A DNA stretch of 64,000 nucleotides, taken from assembly GCA_965198795.1 (NCBI GenBank), contig OZ240674.1, positions 2,604,001 through 2,668,000 on the forward strand, read 5' to 3'. How positions within the stretch are numbered: the stretch's first letter is position 1; each line of letters opens with the position of its first letter. The translations under genes and the position numbers were made by a program. The notes under the pieces are model-generated. The model was given only the letters and a program-made list of their open reading frames with translations, searched no databases and had not been told where the DNA came from. The stretch comes from G965198795 sp965198795 (GTDB lineage Bacteria; Pseudomonadota; Alphaproteobacteria; Rhodospirillales; Casp-alpha2). Shown one piece after another: positions 1-8,785 of the stretch.

Positions 1-351
1 GAGCAACTCGCGCAGCGTATCAGGGTGGAAGCAGGAGGCGAAGAAGGGGTCATCCCAGACAGGATCGACCACGTCTTTGACCGGCATGGACTCGATCTCT
101 TTCAACCGATCAAGCGCCTGATTTCGCGAAGGCGGGTTTGCCTTCGCGTTCGATAGACACACAGCGACCGAGTTCGTATCGCAACCGATCGCTTGGCGGC
201 CGTTGAGGAGGCTCTCAAACACGGTGGTGCCCCGACCTGAGAAGGGATCCAGCACCAAGTCGCCGGGCTTCGACCAGATTAGGTGCTTCAGAACGAAGCT
301 CTCGGGGAACATCGCGAAGTACGGACAAATAGCGTGAAATCTATGTCGCAT
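1..351 (-). CDS. DNA methyltransferase (N6-adenine/N4-cytosine type), 3' end outside window
   Basis: The open frame begins with ATG at 351 and runs off the left edge, giving 117 residues. Residues 35-43 read DPFSGRGTT, the SAM-binding motif I of the N6_N4 DNA methylase family, preceded by a hydrophobic PGDLVL strand and followed by a segment with a second acidic residue (GCDTNSVA). No DPPY-type catalytic motif occurs before motif I, so it must lie in the missing part; motif order is therefore probably I then IV. The start codon overlaps the last 11 bases of the upstream gene, so the two are translationally coupled. Expected role: methylation of host DNA as the protective half of a restriction-like module. 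Family assignment is firm, specificity is unknown. Confidence 0.85.
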   Translation of the reverse strand, partial: MRHRFHAICPYFAMFPESFVLKHLIWSKPGDLVLDPFSGRGTTVFESLLNGRQAIGCDTNSVAVCLSNAKANPPSRNQALDRLKEIESMPVKDVVDPVWDDPFFASCFHPDTLRELL

Positions 352-1369
352 CGGCCGCCACCTGTCTCATCGCGTCCTGGTGTCGCTCGATCCAGGCTCT
401 GAGGGCTGGTACGTTATCCAAGCACTCAATGGGTTCAACACCCCGCTCCGCCAGATCAACCGCCTTGTCTATATAGGCGGGCAGCGTCATGCGATCATGG
501 ACTCTGCCGTGCCTGAAGGTGAACCTGTGAAGGTCACCAAGCAGCCGGAACGGGACAAAGGTCGCCTTGTTTGGTGTGGACGCGGGAGGTGGGTCGAACC
601 AGTCTCGATGAAACAAGTCGATATCACCGTCCGAGATGGGTTTACTGTCCCAGTTGTGTCCACTCGCAGCTTGCCCAAGGAGGTAGAACATACCGGCGCG
701 ACCGTCCGGCCGTGGCGTCCATGAGATGACGTCAATGCCGCCGTCGTTTACGTTCTCGGGCGCATCCGGCGCTGGTGTGTCCCGGACTTCGCCGTCGCGG
801 TTCAGGTTCCATGCCTGTCGGAGCTTGCCAAGTAGTCCTTCAGCGCCTGCACGAAGTTGTCCCATGTAGAACGCGGGCCCTTGAGTGATCCCCGCCGCCC
901 CTAACGTGGCGCAACTCTCGAACAACAGGTTGCGGGCTTCGGACACCATTTTCTCAGAAGGGATGAGTCGCGGCGGAAGGATTTTGCTTCGGGTGACGTG
1001 TGCAAGCACGAGACACATAAGGTAGGCAGATCTCCCCGCTGTCCAATCTTCGTACAACCTCATCGTTGATCCGTCGCGGCTGACCTCGAATGGGTACGCC
1101 TGTTCGAGAGCTTTCCGACGTTCATCCACCTCCGCCATGACTACGACTCCGACGGTCTCCAGAAGCTGGTCCCGCGTTTGTATCTCCGCGCCTTCGGTGT
1201 CCCACTTGAGATCTATGGCGTCCACCAAGTTCTCCAAGATCGCCTCGTTCTCAGCTTTTCCCAAGGCATAGAACTCAAGCCAGTCGGCTAGCTCGACCGC
1301 GTGTTCCTCGGACCATTCCGGGAGTTCGTTGAGATCGGGACCGACAGCGGGGATATTCAAGGAGATCAC
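341..1369 (-). CDS. Uncharacterised protein, possible PD-(D/E)XK-like nuclease
   Basis: This 342-residue protein has no signal peptide or membrane segment. I do not recognise a named family. A conserved-looking block at residues 209-243 contains D209, D213, then the strand FYLLGQAASG with Q233, and W240/K243. The spacing of Asp, a Gln in place of Glu, and a downstream Lys resembles variant PD-(D/E)XK nuclease cores such as those in Mrr-like restriction proteins. The N-terminal 180 residues look all-helical. It lies between a ParB-like gene (14 bp upstream) and a DNA methyltransferase (11 bp overlap), so it is most likely the effector of that module. The nuclease function is inference; it could instead be a specificity or structural subunit. 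Confidence 0.6.
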   Translation of the reverse strand: MISLNIPAVGPDLNELPEWSEEHAVELADWLEFYALGKAENEAILENLVDAIDLKWDTEGAEIQTRDQLLETVGVVVMAEVDERRKALEQAYPFEVSRDGSTMRLYEDWTAGRSAYLMCLVLAHVTRSKILPPRLIPSEKMVSEARNLLFESCATLGAAGITQGPAFYMGQLRAGAEGLLGKLRQAWNLNRDGEVRDTPAPDAPENVNDGGIDVISWTPRPDGRAGMFYLLGQAASGHNWDSKPISDGDIDLFHRDWFDPPPASTPNKATFVPFRLLGDLHRFTFRHGRVHDRMTLPAYIDKAVDLAERGVEPIECLDNVPALRAWIERHQDAMRQVAADAT

Positions 1370-1382
1370 AGAGAGTCAGCCC

Positions 1383-2546
1383 TCAATGGTCATGCTCAAT
1401 GCGCTCATGGAGAAACTTATGCCGCGCGGTCTTCATGTTGTCGTGAATCAACGTCACCGTGCTGTTCAACTCTGCGGCGACGTCCAGCAGCGCGCCATCT
1501 GAACCGTCGTACGCCGGAAGCTTCGACAAAGCGCCCTCGGCTAACTGATGCGCTTTGACGAGTTGTTCTTCAAACTGATTGGCGGGAGTACTGACTTCGG
1601 CATAGGCGGCCTTCAAGTCATGCCCGCCCACGAGGATCGCGATCGCCTTCGGCTTGGACAACACCTCTCCCAGTTGTTTGATATGGGGGTTCTGAGAGGT
1701 CACGACCGGACGGACTTCATCCTGATCCGAGCCATATAGCCACAACATTACCTGCTTAAGCTGGTCGTGACGGTCTTCCGGCACAGGATTGGGTTGCGGA
1801 TCATGCGCCCGCCAGTCAGACGGCAGACCAAGATACTCTCTATAGGGCCCTCTGGTAAGCGCGGTGTAAAGATGCGAAAACGCGAAAGGCCGTCCCGGAT
1901 ATCTGTCCTCAACCTGGAAGAGGCTGCTCTCCCTAGCCTGATCAAGCACGAAGATGCCAGCGACCATGCGCTGGATTGTGTCGTGTCGGTCACCCATACG
2001 GCGGGCGATATCACGCAATGACATACCATTTTTACCCTTAGCGAGTTCGTCTTCGTACCACCGTGCGGCGAAGCGCCCCTTCGCAACCGAGTCCCACCGA
2101 TGAGGGCCATTGATGTGCTTGAACCCGATGAAGTCTCGGGCGTCGGGCCGGTCCTTAACCGCGTATACAGTGACGGCCTCTAGTGTCGCGGCTACTTGAT
2201 CAGTGATCCGAGGCACTTGGACCCCGCAAGCGTTCGCGAGTTTGTCATCTGTCAACAACGTAATAGCGGCTAGGCGTCGGTTGCCTTCAAGGACGGTTAG
2301 CCCGTCGTCCTTTTTGTGGACAATCAGCGGCTCAATGTCGATGTACCCACTGTAAGCGATGGAGTCGACGAGTTCTTGAAGGTCCGCTCGCTCAATCAGG
2401 TAGGTGATGACCTCGGCCTTGCGATCAACATTCACCTCTCTGTCTTCGGAGTACCTCGGATTATCAGTGTCGAAACGAAGCGCATCCACCGGCACAGTGG
2501 TCGGTTTGCCAATCGGAACGTCTGGTACTGCTTCTCCCGTTGTCAT
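1383..2546 (-). CDS. ParB/Srx-like N-terminal domain protein
   Basis: The protein has 387 residues. Residues 18-100 form a ParB/sulfiredoxin-like domain: VPVDALRFDTDNPR at the start and the family signature EGNRRLAA at 87-94, the nucleotide-binding/hydrolysis loop of ParB-type CTPase/nuclease domains. Residues about 150-200 contain a helix-turn-helix-like stretch (SLRDIARRMGDRHDTIQRMV). The remainder is helical and unassigned. There is no parA, parS cluster or origin nearby, and the two following genes are restriction-like, so a role as DNA-bound sensor or nuclease of a defence or modification module fits better than chromosome partition. First gene of a three-gene minus-strand operon. Domain call is secure, function is inference. 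Confidence 0.75.
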   Translation of the reverse strand: MTTGEAVPDVPIGKPTTVPVDALRFDTDNPRYSEDREVNVDRKAEVITYLIERADLQELVDSIAYSGYIDIEPLIVHKKDDGLTVLEGNRRLAAITLLTDDKLANACGVQVPRITDQVAATLEAVTVYAVKDRPDARDFIGFKHINGPHRWDSVAKGRFAARWYEDELAKGKNGMSLRDIARRMGDRHDTIQRMVAGIFVLDQARESSLFQVEDRYPGRPFAFSHLYTALTRGPYREYLGLPSDWRAHDPQPNPVPEDRHDQLKQVMLWLYGSDQDEVRPVVTSQNPHIKQLGEVLSKPKAIAILVGGHDLKAAYAEVSTPANQFEEQLVKAHQLAEGALSKLPAYDGSDGALLDVAAELNSTVTLIHDNMKTARHKFLHERIEHDH

Positions 2547-2863
2547 CGTCCGCCAGTAATTCCTAAGTCCTTATAACGAATTGAAAATCTGCCCTATTTG
2601 GGAGTCTAGCTCAACATAAATGTCCCCGGAACCAGGCTGAACCCTCGACAGGGCGTCCCGGCTTACACCGCGCATCGTCCGCCGGAGGCCCTGGCGGATG
2701 GGAAAATTCCCGGTTTTGGCTACTTCCTCAGGCGTGCCGGAAACTGATGGCGGCGAGGCGCGATCCGCTTTGAGGGGCTTTGAGACGCAGCCGCGCAAAA
2801 CCAACGCTGGACATGGGCGGGAACATCCTGATCAAATCAAGGGCGTAAGCCTTGAAAAAGCGC

Positions 2864-2883
2864 CGGCGCGGACGTCCGCGCCG
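2864..2883. repeat. 20 bp perfect GC palindrome
   Basis: A perfect inverted repeat with 10-base arms and no loop, preceded by AAAAAG, lies in the 362 bp gap between the ParB-like gene and dctQ. It could form a strong hairpin in either transcript. The rest of the gap (2547-2908) shows no credible gene; a 77-codon minus-strand frame at 2571-2804 has no recognisable features. Confidence 0.6.
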
Positions 2884-2908
2884 TCTCATCCATTTCTAGA
2901 GAACCGCA

Positions 2909-3475
2909 TTGCGCATTTTTCTAGACAAGCTTTACGACGTCAGCGGCGCGCTGGCCGGAGTTTTTCTCTGCGCCATCGCCCTGATCGTGCTGACCCAGGT
3001 CGGCCTGAACGTTATCGACAAGGTCTCGGAAGCGGTCACCGGCGAGGCGGGCGGTCTTGTGCTGCCGTCCTACGCCGAATTCGCAGGCTATTTCCTGGCG
3101 GCGTCCTCGTTTCTCGCCATCGCCCATATGCTCAGGGGCGGCGCGCACATCCGGGTGAACCTGATCATCACCCGGCTGAGCCCCGGCCCGCGGCGGATGA
3201 TCGAGTTGACTTGCACCGGGTTCGGCGCCGTCCTGGCCGCCTACGCCGCCTATTGGATGGCGCTCTTGACATTGGAGAGTCTGGAGTTCGGCGACGTCTC
3301 TCCCGGCATCGTCCCGGCGCCGCCATGGATTCCACAAACACCGCTGGTCATCGGGTTGGCCATCGCCGCCATTTTTTTCCTGGACGCCTTCGTTCAGGTT
3401 CTGCGCGGCGGGACGCCCCGGCACTTGATCAAGGAGGCCCAGGCGGAGGCCGCCGCTGACGGGGCGGACCACTGA
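2909..3475 (+). CDS. dctQ: TRAP transporter small permease (DctQ-type)
   Basis: This 188-residue protein has the four-helix layout of the DctQ family: TM1 about residues 12-32, TM2 about 57-75 (SSFLAIAHMLRGGAHIRVN is the conserved DctQ segment between helices 2 and 3), TM3 about 95-118 and TM4 about 143-165. DctQ partners the large permease DctM in sodium-driven uptake of organic acids captured by a periplasmic DctP protein. The frame is closed by a stop at 2897-2899, so TTG at 2909 is the first possible start; no strong ribosome-binding site is visible. The adjacent dctM is a pseudogene and no dctP is present in the window, so this gene is probably no longer useful and itself decaying. Confidence 0.85.
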   Translation: MRIFLDKLYDVSGALAGVFLCAIALIVLTQVGLNVIDKVSEAVTGEAGGLVLPSYAEFAGYFLAASSFLAIAHMLRGGAHIRVNLIITRLSPGPRRMIELTCTGFGAVLAAYAAYWMALLTLESLEFGDVSPGIVPAPPWIPQTPLVIGLAIAAIFFLDAFVQVLRGGTPRHLIKEAQAEAAADGADH

Positions 3476-3477
3476 TC

Positions 3478-4361
3478 ATGGAACAAATCGTCCCGGCTAT
3501 CGCGCTTGCAGCCATCCTGTTCCTGCTGTTGGGCGGCGGTTTCTGGGTCGCCTTCTCCCTGTTGGGCGTCGGACTGGCCGGAATGGTGATTTTCACCGGG
3601 GCGCCGGCGGGTCAGGTCATGGCGACGACAATCTGGGGCTCCGGCAACTCCTGGGCCCTGGCCGCGTTGCCGTTGTTCATCTGGATGGGCGAGCTCCTGT
3701 TCCGCTCGCGGCTTTCCGAAGACCTGTTCTCGGGCCTCGCGCCCTGACTGGCGAGACTGCCGGGCGGTCTCTTGCACGTGAATATCCTGGGCTGCGGTAT
3801 CTTCACCGCCGTTTCTTCACCGCCGTTTCTGGCTCAAGCGCGGCCACTTGCGCCACCATCGGCAAGATGTCGATCACGGAGTTGAACGCCCGGGGCTATG
3901 ACCGGCGCATGATCGCGCTGATCCTGGCGGGGGCCGCGTTCCTTACCGTCGCCATGGGCTTCACCGGCATCCCCAGGGAACTGGCGGTCTGGATCGGAGA
4001 GATGAACCTCTCGCCTTACGCGCTGCTCGCCGTCCTCACCGTCTTTTTCATCATCCTGGGTTGTTTCCTGGAAGGCATTTCCGTCGTCGTTCTGAGCACG
4101 GCCGTGATCGTTCCCATCGTCGAAACGGTTGGGATTGACCGCATCTGGTTCGGCGTCTTCCTGGTGCTCATCGTCGAAATGGCGCAGATCACGCCGCCCG
4201 TGGGCTTCAATCTGTTCGTGCTCCAAGGCATGACGGGCGAGAATATCCTCCGCGTCGCGCAATACGCGGCGCCGTTCTTCCTCATGCTGATGATCGGCGT
4301 GATTTTGTTGGTCATCTTCTCGGAGATCGCAACCTATCTGCCCGCCCGGATGGGGAATTAG
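3478..4361 (+). pseudogene. dctM: TRAP transporter large permease (DctM), broken
   Basis: Remains of dctM start 2 bp after dctQ. The first 89 codons encode the DctM N-terminus up to SGLAP, where a TGA (3745-3747) stands at the position of the usual Trp codon. Reading on, LARLPGGLLHVNILG follows, then a 14 bp unit is tandemly duplicated at 3802-3829 and shifts the frame. The next frame gives KMSITELNARGYDRRM and continues at once into ALILAGAAFLT, sequence that normally lies roughly 130-140 residues further on, so a large central piece is deleted. The C-terminal end (to 4361) is otherwise well preserved, with TPPVGFNLFVLQG. Three separate lesions make function impossible. Confidence 0.92.
3802..3829 (+). 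repeat. 14 bp tandem duplication inside dctM
   Basis: Two perfect head-to-tail copies of TTCACCGCCGTTTC. Removing one copy restores the expected DctM reading FTAVSGSSAATCATIG, which shows that the duplication is a frameshifting mutation and not an ancestral repeat. Confidence 0.9.
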
Positions 4362-4424
4362 TCTCGCCGGTTCACGGGTTCCAGCCCATACGCCCGCCCG
4401 GCCCCGCAAGGGGCCGCCGCCACG

Positions 4425-4605
4425 GGGCGGTCCGCCGCGGGAACCGGGCAATTGGCCGACGGCGCGTTCCCGCTTCCGGCGTTGGACGCTAGCCGGGGTT
4501 TGGGAGAGTCCTTTCAAGGCGTTGGCCTGGGACCCGGACTTCGAATACGTGCTTGTGGATACGGCGATCTGTAAGACGCACGCCGACGCGATCCGGTTGC
4601 TGTAG
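4425..4605 (+). pseudogene. IS5-family transposase remnant
   Basis: One continuous frame with no start codon reads GGPPREPGNWPTARSRFRRW, then TLAGVWESPFKAL, then DFEYVLVDTAICKTHADA before a TAG at 4603-4605. This matches the N-terminal part of IS5-group transposases: the helical segment with a GNW.T..RF.RW..AGVW pattern, followed by the first catalytic Asp block (normally MIDATIVKVHADA). The rest of the transposase is missing. No terminal inverted repeats are recognisable. Sequence from 4606 to 4805 shows nothing I can assign. Confidence 0.75.
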
Positions 4606-4805
4606 GCGCGGATCATCTATCCAGAGGGCGGTTCTCTCTTTTGTTGAGCGGGGCCGGGGAACTCGCTTCTGCGGGAATGTTCTTGGAACGCGGCCAGCAC
4701 GGTACAGGTCCAAACTCCGTCCCCACCGTTAAGGAAATTGCGAGAACGTCTCCGCGATCTGGTTGACTGCCTTGTTCGGTCTTCAACGCCGCGCCCCGGG
4801 CGCGT

Positions 4806-5663
4806 CTAACGTATGGGGGAGGCGATTTTTCTTTGCCGGTCATCCAGACCCTTCGCTTGGGCCAACACCAGGTTGTGCTCGTTCAAGGCGCAAAAATCCG
4901 GTCGTAGCGGCGTCGCCGAACAATACGTAAAGAAACAGGCGTTTCGATCAGATTTTACGGAGAGGCGTCCTTTGTGAAAGACGTTACACGTATCAACAAA
5001 AACCACCGTGCCCGCCGGACCGGTGGCGGCCACCCATTCGGACTTAGGCGTATGACGCGCCAGAAGGTCGTCGGGAACCCTTTGATAATATCTTGAGCCA
5101 AGGTCCGAGACGGTCGGATTAAGATTTTTCGGCACAAATTCGAACGGACCGTCATCCGGACCCACATCGTTCAGGTAGACAATGATTTTTACGATTGCGG
5201 CGTCTTCTCCGTCGATATGGAACAATCGCGTTTCTGAGAGATCCCCATCTGCAAGGTCGCATCGGCAGATACAGCCGAGATATCGAATTGGGACCTGGAG
5301 GTATGTTTCCACGATATCCAGCAGATGATGATTTAATCCCCAATCATAAATCTCGGGATTCTTGAGCATTGACGCGCTTGTCAGTATTCGTAGAAAAGAC
5401 TTGCGCTCCGGTGATTGTATTTGATTGTCCTGATTGGATGTCAAGAGAGTTAAGGCCCGGTCAAAAACGGCTTGACTGTTTTCCAAGCCGAGTGCTTGCA
5501 GCGACGTTATCGCCGCCCCCCGTGTTCGCAAATCATCAATGATTTTTCCGGCGCTGGCGGATTGAAGTAATGGTAAACGCGGTCTGTGCAGCGCCACTCG
5601 TAACGGCCTTGTTCCGTTAAGGTATATCGCGCGGCCCCGATTGATGATTTCCGCCAGCCTCAT
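4806..5663 (-). CDS. Phytanoyl-CoA dioxygenase-like 2-oxoglutarate/Fe(II) oxygenase
   Basis: This 285-residue protein fits the PhyH superfamily. FHIDGED (about residue 168) supplies the H-x-D iron ligands, and FVDTCNVFHKGRLSVKSDR supplies the distal His and the Arg that binds the 2-oxoglutarate carboxylate. The family hydroxylates or oxidises small molecules; the substrate cannot be read from sequence. The gene stands alone between an IS5 remnant and phaC. Its codons are clearly more AT-rich than those of the flanking genes, which suggests acquisition by transfer. Assignment to the superfamily is good; a role in natural-product or sugar tailoring is possible but only inferred. Confidence 0.7.
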   Translation of the reverse strand: MRLAEIINRGRAIYLNGTRPLRVALHRPRLPLLQSASAGKIIDDLRTRGAAITSLQALGLENSQAVFDRALTLLTSNQDNQIQSPERKSFLRILTSASMLKNPEIYDWGLNHHLLDIVETYLQVPIRYLGCICRCDLADGDLSETRLFHIDGEDAAIVKIIVYLNDVGPDDGPFEFVPKNLNPTVSDLGSRYYQRVPDDLLARHTPKSEWVAATGPAGTVVFVDTCNVFHKGRLSVKSDRNACFFTYCSATPLRPDFCALNEHNLVLAQAKGLDDRQRKIASPIR

Positions 5664-5984
5664 GGCGCGTTTTTTCCTCGGCTTGCTTAAATTATTTAGC
5701 CTGGATTTTGATAGTACATTTTTTCATCGGAGTGAAGGCTCCGGTTCCAAATGCTTGAGATAAGCGCCGTCGCGGCGATAGCCTTCACGGACAAGGATAA
5801 GGGGTGAGGGGATGAGACCAGGGGGAACAAATCTCTAATCGTGCTTCTAATCAGAACATTTTGATTTCCCAGCAAACGCTGGAGATTTTCCATACCGTGA
5901 CCCGCCAAGTGGTTTTCCGGCTTGAAAGCGGCGGGCCACGTCCGCACTATTCGCTCAGTGTCGGCTTGTCACAGACGAAGCGCC
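5664..5984. other. Intergenic region upstream of phaC
   Basis: About 320 bp of AT-richer sequence between divergent genes. No gene or RNA structure is recognisable; an 83-codon minus-strand frame at 5696-5947 has no family features. Promoters for both flanking genes must lie here but no convincing -35/-10 pair stands out. Confidence 0.4.
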
Positions 5985-7790
5985 ATGTCCCTTGATCCCA
6001 AAAGTCCGTTTCCCAATCCCGCGCCCGCCATGAAAGAAACGGTGGAGGCGTCGGCGCGGTTCAATGAACGGATGCGACGGATCATATGTCAGTTCTGGGA
6101 ACGGCAGGAAAAATCCGGCGGTTTCCAGGTTCCCGATCCCGAGGTGATTTCCAGGACGTTCTTCGATGTCGGCGCCGCGGTGCTTTCGAATCCAGAAAAG
6201 CTCGCCGAACAGCAGCGGAAATTTTGGCGGGGCTATACGGATATCTGGTCCAACGCGCTGGCTAGGGCGTCCGGCAATGGCGGCGTAGAACCCGTGGTGG
6301 AGCCGGCGCCCGGGGACAAGCGCTTCAAGGATGACGCGTGGTCGGAAAACGCCGTCTTCGACGCCATCAAACAGTCCTATCTGTTGGCGTCCGAATTCAT
6401 CCGGTCAACTGTTCATGACGCGGAAGGCGTCGATGACAAGACACGCAAAAAGGCGGACTTTTATACGCGCCAATGGGTGAACGCCCTCTCGCCCGCGAAC
6501 TTTGCCGCAACCAACCCGAAGGTCATCAAGACAGCCATGGACAGCGGGGGGGAAAGCCTTGTCAGGGGCTTGGACCGCCTGCTGACAGATTTGGAAAAGG
6601 GCGAGGGGCGGCTTAAGATTTCCATGACCGATCAGGAGGCGTTCACGCTGGGCGGGAACATTGCGGCGACGCCGGGCAAGGTGGTCTTTCAAAACGATTT
6701 GATTCAGTTGATCCAATACGCGCCATCGACGGAAACGGTCGCCAGACGCCCGCTGCTGATCGTGCCGCCGTGGATCAACAAGTTCTATGTCCTGGACCTT
6801 CGGCCGAGGAACTCGTTCATCAAATGGGCGGTGGACCAGGGTTTGACCGTGTTCGTGATTTCCTGGGTCAATCCAGGGCCGGAACTGAGCCACAAGCGGT
6901 TCGACGATTACATGCTGGAAGGTCCTTTAGCCGCGCTCGGCGCGATCACGCGGGCGACGGGCGTTTCGGACGTGAACGTCGCCGGTTACTGCATAGGCGG
7001 CACGTTGGTGTCGTCGGCGTTGGCCTACATGGCGGAAAAGAACGACCAGCGGGTCAAGTCCGTCACGTTGCTGACGACCATGCTGGATTTCGAGGACCCG
7101 GGCGAGCTTGGCGTGTTCATCGATGACGAGCAGCTCGGCAAACTGGAAGCTCACATGAACGAAACCGGCTATCTGGACGGCGCCTATATGAGTCAGGTGT
7201 TCAACATGCTGCGGGATAACGATCTGATCTGGTCGTTCGTGGTGAATAACTATCTCATGGGCCGCGAACCCGTGGCTTTTGATTTGCTCTACTGGAATTC
7301 GGACAACACACGGATGCCCGCCATGATGCATGGGCTGTACCTCCGCCAAATGTATCTCGAAAACCGGCTCCGCGCGCCTGGGGGCGTCTCGCTCGACGGC
7401 GTGCCTATCGATCTTAGCCGCGTCGCCCAGCCGGCGTATCTGCTTTCGACGCGCGAAGATCATATCGCGCCCTGGAAATCGGTTTATAAAACCCAGGATT
7501 TGTTCTCTGGCCGGAAACGTTTTGTCCTGTCCGCGTCCGGTCACATCGCCGGCGTGATCAATCCGCCGGCCGCCAATAAGTATTGTTATTGGACGAATTC
7601 CCGAAAACCCAAAGACCCTGATAAATGGCTGGAAGGCGCGGAGCGCCATGAAGGCTCCTGGTGGCCCGATTGGGCGAAGTGGTTGTCCGGACATTCCGGC
7701 GGCAAGGCGGAAGCGCGGGTTCCGGGCGGCGGCGGGCCGCCAGTCATTGAAGACGCGCCGGGCGGCTACGTCAAGACGCGCGCCGATTGA
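5985..7790 (+). CDS. phaC: Class I polyhydroxyalkanoate synthase
   Basis: PhaC polymerises (R)-3-hydroxyacyl-CoA into storage polyester on the granule surface. From ATG 5985 the protein has 601 residues, the usual class I length; the frame is open from 5922, but the extra 21 residues do not look like PhaC. The N-terminal PhaC domain is followed by an alpha/beta-hydrolase core with the lipase-like box GYCIGG (nucleophile Cys336), Asp492 in EDHIAPW and His520 in SGHIAGVINPP, the complete catalytic triad. The signature PPWINKFYVLDL is also present. No phasin, phaA, phaB or phaR gene is adjacent, so the gene is monocistronic here. Confidence 0.96.
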   Translation: MSLDPKSPFPNPAPAMKETVEASARFNERMRRIICQFWERQEKSGGFQVPDPEVISRTFFDVGAAVLSNPEKLAEQQRKFWRGYTDIWSNALARASGNGGVEPVVEPAPGDKRFKDDAWSENAVFDAIKQSYLLASEFIRSTVHDAEGVDDKTRKKADFYTRQWVNALSPANFAATNPKVIKTAMDSGGESLVRGLDRLLTDLEKGEGRLKISMTDQEAFTLGGNIAATPGKVVFQNDLIQLIQYAPSTETVARRPLLIVPPWINKFYVLDLRPRNSFIKWAVDQGLTVFVISWVNPGPELSHKRFDDYMLEGPLAALGAITRATGVSDVNVAGYCIGGTLVSSALAYMAEKNDQRVKSVTLLTTMLDFEDPGELGVFIDDEQLGKLEAHMNETGYLDGAYMSQVFNMLRDNDLIWSFVVNNYLMGREPVAFDLLYWNSDNTRMPAMMHGLYLRQMYLENRLRAPGGVSLDGVPIDLSRVAQPAYLLSTREDHIAPWKSVYKTQDLFSGRKRFVLSASGHIAGVINPPAANKYCYWTNSRKPKDPDKWLEGAERHEGSWWPDWAKWLSGHSGGKAEARVPGGGGPPVIEDAPGGYVKTRAD

Positions 7791-8025
7791 CCCGCCCCGC
7801 AGTATGTGTAGGCTTTACCGCCGCCGCCCGCCATTGCGGCATCCCAAAGACCACGGCGAAAGCTGGCGATTACCGCCCTGACCGCCACTGGCCGAAAGGG
7901 GCAGGTCTTTCGCATACTTGTTTTCATTGCATGCCAAAACCTTATGATCAAACTCGACCAACCGGCCAGGCGTGATCCCTGCCAGGCGTGATCCCTGGTG
8001 TTTCAGGCGTTCGTGACCTGAAACC

Positions 8026-8592
8026 CTAAACGCCTTCTTCCATGCGCTTCTGAAACGTCCTGGAGCGGGGGAACCTCGCGCCCATCGGCGCACCGGCGCC
8101 GGATATCGGCTCGGAAACGGCGTGGCTTACGACGCCGCCCGTAAGGCGCTTCAACTCATCAAAGCTGACAGGGAAAACACAATGCGGGTGGCCGGCCGCG
8201 GCGTACAAGGTCTTAAACCGTCTTAAGCTCGCGTCGATCACGGCCGGCGGCGCGTTGAGCGCGCCCACGGGCGCGACGCCGCCTATCGTGAAGCCGGTTT
8301 GCCGCTTGACCACCTCGGCCAAGGGGCGCGTCACCCTGCCCTTCATGTTCAACGCGCGGGGCAGGGCCCGCTCCAGACACATGTGGTCGCCGGCGATCAG
8401 GGCGAGGACCGTCTCGTTCCCCACCTTGAACGCGAGCGACTTGACGATGGCGCCAAGCTCCGCGCCGACGGCGTTCGCCGCGTCTTGGGCCGAGCGCGCC
8501 GTGCTTTCCAATTCGATCACCCGCTCGCCGAGCCCGGCCGCCTCCAGTTGCGCGATAACGCGCTTGACCGCGTCCGAATTCTTGAACGACAT
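8026..8592 (-). CDS. YbaK/ProX-type aminoacyl-tRNA deacylase domain protein
   Basis: This 188-residue single-domain protein belongs to the YbaK/aminoacyl-tRNA-synthetase editing family, which hydrolyses mischarged tRNAs (for example Cys- or Ala-tRNAPro). The segments GAIVKSLAFKVG (with the conserved Lys), LIAGDHMCLE and GFTIGGVAPVG are family hallmarks. The frame is open to 8790, but ATG 8592 has an AAGGAG ribosome-binding site just upstream and gives the normal N-terminus MSFKNSDAVKRV. The gene stands alone. The substrate tRNA cannot be decided from sequence. Confidence 0.88.
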   Translation of the reverse strand: MSFKNSDAVKRVIAQLEAAGLGERVIELESTARSAQDAANAVGAELGAIVKSLAFKVGNETVLALIAGDHMCLERALPRALNMKGRVTRPLAEVVKRQTGFTIGGVAPVGALNAPPAVIDASLRRFKTLYAAAGHPHCVFPVSFDELKRLTGGVVSHAVSEPISGAGAPMGARFPRSRTFQKRMEEGV

Positions 8593-8785
8593 ATCGGCGA
8601 AACTCCTTGGTTCGGGAATGGAACCGCCATACCGTATTTTATGGGAATTGTATACGATCCCACCCAAAGATCGTTGACTTGTATTCCATCTTAAGGAATC
8701 CGGGTTTTCCTTGGCGGATCGTTCGTGATTGAGTGGGCCAGTCTGCCCGGGAACTGTATGAAGATCACACTTATAAAGCCAAGGC

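Noticed and set aside
1383..2546. Chromosome-partition ParB
   Set aside because: There is no parA, no parS-like sites and no origin genes; neighbours are methyltransferase and nuclease-like genes.
2571..2804. A 77-codon minus-strand frame upstream of the ParB-like gene
   Set aside because: Its composition and translation show no domain features, and it overlaps the probable promoter region of the ParB-like gene.
5696..5947. An 83-codon minus-strand frame before phaC
   Set aside because: It has no recognisable features, no good ribosome-binding site and it lies in the shared promoter region.
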